DNA from: Panulirus ornatus
Lineage: Eukaryota > Arthropoda > Malacostraca > Decapoda > Palinuridae
DNA length: 64,000 bases
Reading direction: 5' to 3'
Assembly (NCBI RefSeq): GCF_036320965.1
Contig: NC_092235.1
Location: forward strand, 29,167,476-29,231,475
This document shows positions 22,298 to 32,693 of the stretch, in pieces. The notes under the pieces were generated by a model. That model worked only from the letters and a program-made list of their open reading frames with translations, was not told the origin of the DNA and did no database searches. A program made the translations under genes and the position numbers. How positions within the stretch are numbered: position 1 is the stretch's first letter; each line of letters begins with the position of its first letter.

Positions 22298-24331
22298 CTA
22301 GATTGTTTCATCTTCGATGCCCGATGTTAAAGGGCGCTCTGTAACATCAGCATTGTGCCTGTCAATCATCTTATAATATTCCTTTGCATTGAAATCAATA
22401 ACAGGAACTTTAAAAGGTCTAACACTGCTTCTCTTTTCTTTCCTTACCCACAATACTCTTCTGTATCCCAACTCACAAAGTTTCTCTCTTCATGAATCTT
22501 GCTAATGAGAATAGAATGTTCTCAGGGTGCCTGATGAATGCATTCCTCTGAAGAACAGGGTTCAAAATTTTCTTGATATTTCTAGTGAAGGGACGAGTAC
22601 AGACAATGGTTTCATGCAAATGTTGAGCACCATATTTGATGGAGGGTTTGCACTTTATCTTGAATCACATAAGTGCATAAATTTTCATTGTAAATTCATC
22701 TAAAATTTGCAAAGTATTTGAAGGCTCAGACGTTGTAACACAGAGAAGTATAATTTCATACACTGTTCTCAACTATCGTGAATGAGATATTTTTCCTGGA
22801 TTATGATGTGATAGTGCATAATCCACTGTATCTTTAGAGATTGCTCAATAAATGTCAAATAAGTATTTTTGATTGGTACTGTATTCATCAGAGTCTACTT
22901 CAATATCTTCTGATTTGATAGCCTTGAAATTTATATCAACTGCAATTTTCTCACAGTCTTGTAACTGTTTGTGAGCTTCTCTTGCAAATCCAATTGGTCC
23001 ACTTGTTTTACCATCCTTGTTTGTGATCAGATGCCTTAAAGGCAATTCATTAGCATGAAGCTGGCTAATAAGCCATTGCAATGTTGCAGTGGCTTGCCAA
23101 TATTTTGTTCAAGAAGTGTTCTTACTCTATTTTTAGGGCCTATATTAACAGCAGTCCCCATCACACCCAATTGCTCTCAAATATGTTAGATCATTGTCTG
23201 ATGAAATAATAAAACCTTGCATTTCGTTTGCAATTCATTGCCTTTACGAGAATTCAGAGTAACATGGGAAATAAAATTTTGATCCTGGCTCTTGTAGAAG
23301 ACAAATATGCTCTTCATTTACAACAGATCTTGAAAATTTGCTGCCTTTTTGTTCTCACTAAAGTTTTATCCTTGTACCCATCAAAGTAAATGGCAAAAGG
23401 ATTAATTGTGTTCATCTTGCTGCACTGTTGACTTTCACCGCATGCTTTTTGCCTTTCATGGTGAATTTTGTTTCTGTCAGTAACTATACTGGTATGGCTT
23501 TCATCATTTTCACCTATATCCTGCAGTAGCAAACGGGAAATAGTTGTACCTGCCCTATCTGATATGCCTGTTCTGTCACAAGCACGTGCTACAGCTGAGA
23601 AAATAGAAGTCAATTTCCTTTTCCTGAAATCTCTCTTGGTTCTAGAAGGTAACTTTGTTTCATAGTCTGATGGTTCATATGAATTTGTCTCTGATTCTGA
23701 TGATGAAAGAAGAACTACAAGAGATGAAGATGAATAGCCTAATTCAATATCTTGTTTATGCTTATTTTTGCAGTTAGACATTTTTCCAATCCTCAAGCTT
23801 TCTTGACAGTCTACACCTCCAATTATCATCTTTCTTTCTGACCGTTGATCAATCAATCAACAATTCTTCTTCATTTCTAGGAACTTTCTTTGTAGCTGGA
23901 CAATTACAAGAATTCAAATCTGGACACTTAAAAGCAGCAATATCAAAAAGCACTTTTGCATGGTTCTGAAATTCATTAAACTTCACTTGATATAAGGCAG
24001 TATCTTTTCTATCTGTGCAGTGATATAAAAGCTCTTGTATTTTTTGTTATAATTACTACCATATCTTTAATTAGCATTTTTGATACAACAGGAATTGATG
24101 CTGACTGTCAGATTTCCATTACAAAGTCAGTAAGTACATCACAAAAGTAGTAACTACATCACAAACACCTGAAAATGCTAGTTCCTTTGAAATAGAAAAT
24201 AATAATTAATTTTGCTTGCACTGGCATGCTTTCATCAAATCTTCATATGTTGGTAAAACAGTTTGTTTCAGTTGTTCTGGCTGACCAAATATAGGGCACT
24301 CAGTTGCTTGCCTAGTGCTGCGGCTTGCCAT
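22298..24331 (-). pseudogene. Decayed gene or element of an uncharacterised invertebrate family
   Basis: Broken minus-strand coding region of about 2.0 kb. A possible start at 24331 reads MASRSTRQATECPIFGQPEQ. Later pieces, in shifting frames, include HAKVLFDIAAFKCPDL (~23960), an open stretch at 23856-23314 with LLIDQRSERKMIIGGVD, DRTGISDRAGTTISRLL and AIYFDGYKDKTLV, then AIGCDG (~23160), LQWLISQLHANELPLRHL (~23080) and GPIGFAREAHKQLQDCEK. The C-terminus is VRPFKVPVIDFNAKEYYKMI, ending at TAG 22298-22300. At least four stops or frameshifts break it. As far as I recall, proteins with this ISDRA ... LPLRHL pattern recur as multi-copy uncharacterised proteins in arthropods and cnidarians, possibly from a DNA transposon; I have not verified this. 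No terminal inverted repeats seen. It lies antisense in the Frizzled intron. Confidence 0.62.
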
Positions 24332-25129
24332 TTCACTGATGAAATAAACATATGATACCATTCCTCTAAAAGCACTTTAGTGCAACTAAGAGATGAGCTA
24401 TTCCTTTGCTGGTTGAGCCAATGAAATCCGAGCTATTATGCACTTATCATGTGACTGACGTAAGACATATAGATAAAGAGCACATAATTGTTTAGTCTTT
24501 ATGTGGAAATAGTTTTCTATGCAAAAAAGGCATTTACAATAACCATTAAATGGTAAACTATTTCATTTGGGATAAATACTAAATTTTGTGCTTATGGGTG
24601 ATATAATCTATAGCTTTCATCATTCATGGATTATTCAAGTTATTGAAATATCTGTCTTAAACCTTTCACAATATGTAAGTTTAACTAAAACATCATTATT
24701 ATGGCACCTATGGCTGAAAAATATAGCAATTAGATTTTTAGCAATTTGTTTAAAATTGGTATTTCTAGTAAAAATACTATATTTTCAGTTTTCTTGGGGG
24801 CTGAGGGAGTTTTTCAATTACTTCCAGATTTCAGAATTAGTTTAAGTGTATTTCTAGAAAATGAATATATCCTCACTTAAAAAATATACATATTTTCAGC
24901 TTTAGATTTTTCCATAAATGTGCATTTTTAATAACTTATTTTTCAATATTTGAGTCCCTTGGGGGACTAAAGATGTTAGTGCAGAGAACTCATATTTTTG
25001 CAGAATTTTTTCTAATAGATCCCCAACTTTTTTGTACTACCTACAAACAAATATCAAAAAAAATGTAGAAATGATCCATCCCACTGTACATTCCTTCTAT
25101 CACTAACTCCCGTACAACTTTCAAGGCAC
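24332..25129. other. AT-rich intron sequence
   Basis: No coding signal or repeat recognised. Just upstream of the pseudogene start there is a CCAAT box in the opposite sense (GCCAATGAAA near 24417), too common to call a promoter. Confidence 0.5.
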
Positions 25130-25570
25130 ACTAAACAAACTTAATTACTTGCTTATAAAGTTATCTCATTTGTGTAGCCCAACTTTTTGAGTGATACTGG
25201 AGTATTTGCTACGTTTTATAAGGTCCCCTTCACTAATATTTCTGTCCATTACTGAGTCGTTGTGTGTGATGACCTTAACACTGCTCCAGTCAATTTGATG
25301 AATGGAGTCTTTGGGATGGACAAATTCTGCATTGGATTCTTGACAGTGCCTAGCACTGTCTTTATGTTGCTTGGTCCTGAAGTTGAAAACCTCAGTTAAA
25401 CCAATATAAAACTGATCATGCTCTTTACAGGGAAAGTTGTGCACATAGCCCTTCTGGGAAGTTGCAGAATTTCTAATGAGACTTTCCCTAACTGTACTGT
25501 TATTGCTGAAGATTACATTAATATTGGAAGATTCTCACAGGATAGGAACATTAAGTAAAGTTCTCACAAT
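25130..25570 (-). mobile_element. Penelope-like retroelement, 3' fragment with GIY-YIG endonuclease
   Basis: Minus-strand remnant. A readable stretch (STVRESLIRNSATSQKGYVHN, then FPCKEHDQFYIGLTEVFNFR) carries the paired motifs of a GIY-YIG nuclease: GYV in the GIY position and YIG about 12 residues later. An Arg follows in FRTKQHK, and a Glu in SEGDLIK matches the catalytic Glu position. The Cys-containing PCKEHDQFYIG spacing and the IHQIDWSSVKVI segment are typical of the C-terminal nuclease of Penelope-like elements, which follows their reverse transcriptase. The ORF at 25166-25444 is open, and upstream it breaks near 25540. No RT part is present. Confidence 0.72.
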
Positions 25571-25842
25571 GGGGCAACAGTAACAAGTTGCTATAAGATA
25601 AAATTTTTAAATGCTTCCCACAACATAGGTTTACCTGAGTCTGTAACTTGAGAAGGGAGGTCATTGTGCCCTAATCTCTTCACCTGTTTCTTCATTCGCC
25701 AGCCCCAACCCCACAGCAGCGGCTGGTATATCATATTCCAGTTCTCTTTATCTGTAATTAGTCCTGACAATGTAATAATACAAAAGCACTTGACATTTCC
25801 TATTTTCCAATTACTTAGGGCTTTACTTGTATATATACATAC
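25571..25842. other. Unique intron sequence
   Basis: No feature recognised between the Penelope-like fragment and the next LINE tail. Confidence 0.5.
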
Positions 25843-26962
25843 ATTTTTTTTTTTTTTTTTTATACTTTGTCGCTGTCTCCCGCGTTTGCGAGGTAGCGCA
25901 AGGAAACAGACGAAAGAAATGGCCCAACCCCCCCCATACACATGTACATACACACGTCCACACACGCAAATATACATACCTACACAGCTTTCCATGGTTT
26001 ACCCCAGACGCTTCACATGCCTTGATTTACTCCACTGACAGCACGTCAACCCCTGTATACCACATCGCTCCAATTCACTCTATTCCTTGCCCTCCTTACA
26101 CCCTCCTGCATGTTCAGGCCCCGATCACACAAAATCTTTTTCACTCCATCTTTCCACCTCCAATTTGGTCTCCCTCTTCTCCTCGTTCCCTCCACCTCCG
26201 ACACATATATCCTCTTGGTCAATCTTTCCTCACTCATTCTCTCCATGTGCACAAACCATTTCAAAACACCCTCTTCTGCTCTCTCAACCACGCTCTTTTT
26301 ATTTCCACACATCTCTCTTACCCTTACGTTACTTACTCGATCAAACCACCTCACACCACACATTGTCCTCAAACATCTCATTTCCAGCACATCCATCCTC
26401 CTGCGCACAACTCTATCCATAGCCCACGCCTCGCAACCATACAACATTGTTGGAACCACTATTCCTTCAAACATACCCATTTTTGCTTTCCGAGATAATG
26501 TTCTCGACTTCCACACATTTTTCAAGGCTCCCAAAATTTTCGCCCCCTCCCCCACCCTATGATCCACTTCCGCTTCCATGGTTCCATCCGCTGACAGATC
26601 CACTCCCAGATATCTAAAACACTTCACTTCCTCCAGTTTTTCTCCATTCAAACTCACCTCCCAATTGACTTGACCCTCAACCCTACTGTACCTAATAACC
26701 TTGCTCTTATTCACATTTACTCTTAACTTTCTTCTTCCACACACTTTACCAAACTCAGTCACCAGCTTCTGCAGTTTCTCACATGAATCAGCCACCAGCG
26801 CTGTATCATCAGCGAACAACAACTGACTCACTTCCCAAGCTCTCTCATCCCCAACAGACTTCATACTTGCCCCTCTTTCCAGGACTCTTGCATTTACCTC
26901 CCTAACAACCCCATCCATAAACAAATTAAACAACCATGGAGACATCACACACCCCTGCCGCA
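25843..26962 (-). mobile_element. RTE-type LINE, 5'-truncated copy (subfamily A)
   Basis: T-run tail at 25844-25861, A-type 3' UTR to about 26045, then an open frame 26046-26962 (305 aa) from the stop back to motif B ([11 protein letters not shown]). There it is cut at CTGCCGC and joined to (TA)n. [10 protein letters not shown] is intact. W-F-V-H replaces W-F-G-H in the C-terminal region. Confidence 0.88.
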
Positions 26963-26967
26963 TACAT

Positions 26968-27001
<34 letters not shown>

Positions 27002-27006
<5 letters not shown>

Positions 27007-27126
27007 CGTGTGTGGACGTAGGTATATACATGTGTATGGGGGTGGGTTGGGCCATTTCTTTCGTCTGTTTCCTTGCGCTACCTCGCAAACGCGGGAGACA
27101 GCGACAAAGTATAATAAAAAAAATAA

Positions 27127-27130
<4 letters not shown>
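27002..27130 (+). mobile_element. LINE 3' UTR fragment (subfamily A)
   Basis: Only the last ~125 bp of the LINE: TTTGCGTGTGTGGACGTAGG, GGGTTGGGCC, CTACCTCGCAAACGCGGGAG and an AAAGTATAATAAAA tail. It faces the next copy tail to tail across 70 bp of (TA)n. Confidence 0.85.

Positions 27131-27202
<72 letters not shown>
27131..27202. repeat. (TA)n microsatellite
   Basis: Separates two LINE 3' ends that face each other; it forms the centre of a ~120-bp inverted repeat. Confidence 0.95.
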
Positions 27203-27208
<6 letters not shown>

Positions 27209-28260
27209 TGCTTTGTCGCTGTCTCCCGCGTTTGCGAGGTAGCGCAAGGAAACAGACGAAAGAAATGGCCCAACCCACCCCTATACACATGTATATACAT
27301 ACGTCCACACACGCAAATATACATACCTACACAGCTTTCCATGGTTTACCCCAGACGCTTCACATGCCTTGATTCAATCCACTGACAGCACGTCAACCCC
27401 AGGTATACCACATCGCTCCAATTCACTCTATTCCTTGCCCTCCTTTCACCCTCCTGCATGTTCAGGCCCCGATCACACAAAATCTTTTTCACTCCATCTT
27501 TCCACCTCCAATTTGGTCTCCCTCTTCTCCTCGTTCCCTCCACCTCCGACACATATATCCTCTTGGTCAATCTTTCCTCACTCATTCTCTCCATGTGCCC
27601 AAACCATTTCAAAACACCCTCTTCTGCTCTCTCAACCACGCTCTTTTTATTTCCACACATCTCTCTTACCCTTACGTTACTTACTCGATCAAACCACCTC
27701 ACACCACACATTGTCCTCAAACATCTCATTTCCAGCACATCCATCCTCCTGTGCACAACTCTATCCATAGTCCACGCCTCGCAACCATACAACATTGTTG
27801 GAACCACTATTCCTTCAAACATACCCATTTTTGCTTTCCGAGATAATGTTCTCGACTTCCACACATTCTTCAAGGCTCCCAGAATTTTCGCCCCCTCCCC
27901 CACCCTATGATCCACTTCCGCTTCCATGTTTCCATCCGCTGCCAGATCCACTCCCAGATATCTAAAACACTTCACTTCCTCTAGTTTTTCTCCATTCAAA
28001 CTCACCTCCCAATTGACTTGACCCTCAACCCTACTGTACCTAATAACCTTGCTCTTATTCACATTTACTCTTAACTTTCTTCTTTCACACACTTTACCAA
28101 ACTCAGGCACCAGCTTCTGCAGTTTCTCACATGAATCATCCACCAGCGCTGTATCATCAGCGAACAACAACTGACTCACTTCCCAAGCTCTCTCATCCCC
28201 AACAGACTTCAGCCTTGCCCCTCTTTCCAAAACTCTTGCATTCACCTCCCTAACAACCCC
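27203..28260 (-). mobile_element. RTE-type LINE, truncated copy (array unit 0)
   Basis: Minus-strand copy with A-type 3' UTR and an open frame 27346-28245 (299 aa). Private changes LKSVGDERA preceded by GAR, VDDSCEK, VPEFGK and ADGNMEAE are shared with the right halves of array units 1 and 2, marking it as the donor of those halves. It is cut at AACAACCCC (28260), where the tandem array begins. Confidence 0.88.
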
Positions 28261-28340
28261 ATTCTTTCGTCTGTTTCCTTGCGCTACCTCGCTAATGTGG
28301 GAGACAGCGACAAAGGCAAATAAATAAATAAATATATTTA

Positions 28341-28372
<32 letters not shown>

Positions 28373-29740
28373 TCCTTTTCTAAAATGGGATATATATATA
28401 TATATATATTAAATAAATATATTTATTTATTTATTTGCCTTTGTCGCTGTCTCCCACATTAGCGAAGTAGCGCAAGGAAACAGACGAAAGAATGGCCCAA
28501 ACCACCCACATACACATGTATATACATACACGTCCACACACGCAAATATACATACCTATACATCTCAATGTACACATATATATACACACACAGACATATA
28601 CATATATACACATGTACATAATTCATACTGTCTGCCTTTATTTATTCCCATCGCCACCTCGCAACACATGGAATAACATCCCCTCCCCCCTCATGTGTGC
28701 GAGGTAACGCTAGGAAAAGATAACAAAGGCCCCATTCGTTCACACTCAGTCTCTAGCTATCATGTAATAATGCACCGAAACCACAGATCCCTTTCCACAT
28801 CCAGGCCCCACACAGCTTTCCATGGTTTACCCCAGACGTTTCACATGCCCTGGTTCAATCCATTGACAGCACGTCGACCCTGGTATACCACATTGTTCCA
28901 ATTCACTCTATTCCTTGCACGCCCTTCACCCTCCTGCATGTTCAGGCCCCAATCACTCAAAATCTTTTTCACTCCATCTTTCCACCTCAAATTTGGTCTC
29001 CCACTTCTCTTCATTCCCTCCACCTCTGGCACATATATCCTCTTGGTCAATCTTTCCTCACTCATTCTCTCCATGTGACCGAACCATTTCAAAACACCCT
29101 CTTCTGCTCTCTCAACCACACTCTTTTTATTTCCACACATCTCTCTTACCCTTACATTACTTACTTGATCAAACCACCTCACTCCACATATTGTCCTCAA
29201 ACATCTCATTTCCAGCACATCCACCCTCCTGCGTACAACTCTATCCATAGCCCATGCCTCGCAACCATACAACATTGTTGGAACCACTATTCCTTCAAAC
29301 ATACCCATTTTTGCTTTCCAAGATAATGTTCTCGACTTCCAAACATTCTTCAAGGCTCCCAGAATTTTCGCCCCCTCCCCCACCCTATGATCCACTTCCG
29401 CTTCCATGTTTCCATCCGCTGCCAGATCCACTCCCAGATATCTAAAACACTTCACTTCCTCCAGTTTTTCTCCATTCAAACTCACCTCCCAATTGACTTG
29501 ACCCTCAACCCTACTGTACCTAATAACCTTGCTCTTATTCACATTTACTCTTAACTTTCTTCTTTCACACACTTTACCAAACTCAGGCACCAGCTTCTGC
29601 AGTTTCTCACATGAATCATCCACCAGCGCTGTATCATCAGCGAACAACAACTGACTCACTTCCCAAGCTCTCTCATCCCCAACAGACTTCAGCCTTGCCC
29701 CTCTTTCCAAAACTCTTGCATTCACCTCCCTAACAACCCC
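28261..29740. repeat. Tandem LINE/hairpin array, unit 1 (1480 bp)
   Basis: The unit comprises a plus-strand LINE 3' tail (28261-28340), AT-rich palindrome arms around TAAAATGGG, then a minus-strand LINE with B-type UTR and an open frame 28841-29725 (294 aa, ending in the B extension RRAVNGLNQGM). The UTR-side half matches units 2 and 3. The far half matches unit 0 (GARLKS, VDDSCEK, VPEFGK, ADGNMEAE). Confidence 0.9.
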
Positions 29741-31219
29741 ATTCTTTCGTCTGTTTCCTTGCGCTACCTCGCTAATGTGGGAGACAGCGACAAAGGCAAA
29801 TAAATAAATAAATATATTTATTTAATATATATATATATATATATATATTCCATTTCTAAAATGGGATATATATATATATATATATATTAAATAAATATAT
29901 TTATTTATTTATTTGCCTTTGTCACTGTCTCCCACATTAGCGAAGTAGCGCAAGGAAACAGACGAAAGAATGGCCCAAACCACCCACATACACATGTATA
30001 TACATACACGTCCACACACGCAAATATACATACCTATACATCTCAATGTACACATATATATACACACACAGACATATACATATATACACATGTACATAAT
30101 TCATACTGTCTGCCTTTATTTATTCCCATCGCCACCCTCGCAACACATGGAATAACATCCCCTCCCCCCTCATGTGTGCGAGGTAACGCTAGGAAAAGAT
30201 AACAAAGGCCCCATTCGTTCACACTCAGTCTCTAGCTATCATGTAATAATGCACCGAAACCACAGATCCCTTTCCACATCCAGGCCCCACACAGCTTTCC
30301 ATGGTTTACCCCAGACGTTTCACATGCCCTGGTTCAATCCATTGACAGCACGTCGACCCTGGTATACCACATTGTTCCAATTCACTCTATTCCTTGCACG
30401 CCCTTCACCCTCCTGCATGTTCAGGCCCCAATCACTCAAAATCTTTTTCACTCCATCTTTCCACCTCAAATTTGGTCTCCCACTTCTCTTCATTCCCTCC
30501 ACCTCTGGCACATATATCCTCTTGGTCAATCTTTCCTCACTCATTCTCTCCATGTGACCGAACCATTTCAAAACACCCTCTTCTGCTCTCTCAACCACAC
30601 TCTTTTTATTTCCACACATCTCTCTTACCCTTACATTACTTACTTGATCAAACCACCTCACTCCACATATTGTCCTCAAACATCTCATTTCCAGCACATC
30701 CACCCTCCTGCGTACAACTCTATCCATAGCCCATGCCTCGCAACCATACAACATTGTTGGAACCACTATTCCTTCAAACATACCCATTTTTGCTTTCCAA
30801 GATAATGTTCTCGACTTCCAAACATTCTTCAAGGCTCCCAGAATTTTCGCCCCCTCCCCCACCCTATGATCCACTTCCGCTTCCATGTTTCCATCCGCTG
30901 CCAGATCCACTCCCAGATATCTAAAACACTTCACTTCCTCCAGTTTTTCTCCATTCAAACTCACCTCCCAATTGACTTGACCCTCAACCCTACTGTACCT
31001 AATAACCTTGCTCTTATTCACATTTACTCTTAACTTTCTTCTTTCACACACTTTACCAAACTCAGGCACCAGCTTCTGCAGTTTCTCACATGAATCATCC
31101 ACCAGCGCTGTATCATCAGCGAACAACAACTGACTCACTTCCCAAGCTCTCTCATCCCCAACAGACTTCAGCCTTGCCCCTCTTTCCAAAACTCTTGCAT
31201 TCACCTCCCTAACAACCCC
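29741..31219. repeat. Tandem LINE/hairpin array, unit 2 (1479 bp)
   Basis: Nearly identical to unit 1. Differences seen are a shorter TA run, CCATTTC for CCTTTTC at the palindrome centre, CACTGTC for CGCTGTC, and one extra C near 30138. The frame 30320-31204 is again 294 aa. Confidence 0.9.
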
Positions 31220-32693
31220 ATTCTTTCGTCTGTTTCCTTGCGCTACCTCGCTAATGTGGGAGACAGCGACAAAGGCAAATAAATAAATAAATATATTTAT
31301 TTAATATATATATATATATATATATATTCCATTTCTAAAATGGGATATATATATATATATATATATTAAATAAATATATTTATTTATTTATTTGCCTTTG
31401 TCACTGTCTCCCACATTAGCGAAGTAGCGCAAGGAAACAGACGAAAGAATGGCCCAAACCACCCACATACACATGTATATACATACACGTCCACACACGC
31501 AAATATACATACCTATACATCTCAATGTACACATATATATACACACACAGACATATACATATATACACATGTACATAATTCATACTGTCTGCCTTTATTT
31601 ATTCCCATCGCCACCTCGCAACACATGGAATAACATCCCCTCCCCCCTCATGTGTGCGAGGTAACGCTAGGAAAAGATAACAAAGGCCCCATTCGTTCAC
31701 ACTCAGTCTCTAGCTATCATGTAATAATGCACCGAAACCACAGATCCCTTTCCACATCCAGGCCCCACACAGCTTTCCATGGTTTACCCCAGACGTTTCA
31801 CATGCCCTGGTTCAATCCATTGACAGCACGTCGACCCTGGTATACCACATTGTTCCAATTCACTCTATTCCTTGCACGCCCTTCACCCTCCTGCATGTTC
31901 AGGCCCCAATCACTCAAAATCTTTTTCACTCCATCTTTCCACCTCAAATTTGGTCTCCCACTTCTCTTCATTCCCTCCACCTCTGGCACATATATCCTCT
32001 TGGTCAATCTTTCCTCACTCATTCTCTCCATGTGACCGAACCATTTCAAAACACCCTCTTCTGCTCTCTCAACCACACTCTTTTTATTTCCACACATCTC
32101 TCTTACCCTTACATTACTTACTTGATCAAACCACCTCACTCCACATATTGTCCTCAAACATCTCATTTCCAGCACATCCACCCTCCTGCGTACAACTCTA
32201 TCCATAGCCCATGCCTCGCAACCATACAACATTGTTGGAACCACTATTCCTTCAAACATACCCATTTTTGCTTTCCAAGATAATGTTCTCGACTTCCAAA
32301 CATTCTTCAAGGCTCCCAGAATTTTCGCCCCCTCCCCCACCCTATGATTCACTTCCACTTCCATGGTTCCATCCGCTGCCAAATCCACTCCCAGATATCT
32401 AAACCACTTCACTTCCTTCAGTTTTTCTCCACTCAAACTTACCTCCCAATTGACTTGACCCTCAACCCTACTGTACCTAATAACCTTGCTCTTCTTCACA
32501 TTTACTCGCAACTTTCTTCTTTCACACACTTTCCCAAACTCAGTCACCAGCTTCTGCAGTTTCTCACATGAATCAGCCACCAGCGCTGTATCATCAGCGA
32601 ACAACAACTGACTCACTTCCCAAGCTCTCTCATCCCACAACTTGCAACTTGCCCCTCTTTCCAAAACTCTTGCATTCACCTCCTAACAACCCC
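31220..32693. repeat. Tandem LINE/hairpin array, unit 3 (1474 bp)
   Basis: The left half is as in units 1-2. The right half (from about 32345) switches to a different LINE variant shared with unit 4 (KKSKVIRYSR, VSLSGEKLKEVKWF). The frame 31798-32679 (293 aa) carries small indels near 32632-32645. Confidence 0.88.

Noticed and set aside
24405..24480. Possible promoter (CCAAT-like and ACGTAAG motifs) upstream of the minus-strand relic at 22298-24331
   Set aside because: Short common motifs next to a broken coding region; no TATA or initiator pattern at a consistent distance.
28261..32693. CRISPR-like or satellite array from regularly spaced repeats
   Set aside because: The repeat unit is a LINE fragment plus hairpin of 1.48 kb; no short repeat/spacer pattern. 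Eukaryotic segmental duplication explains it.
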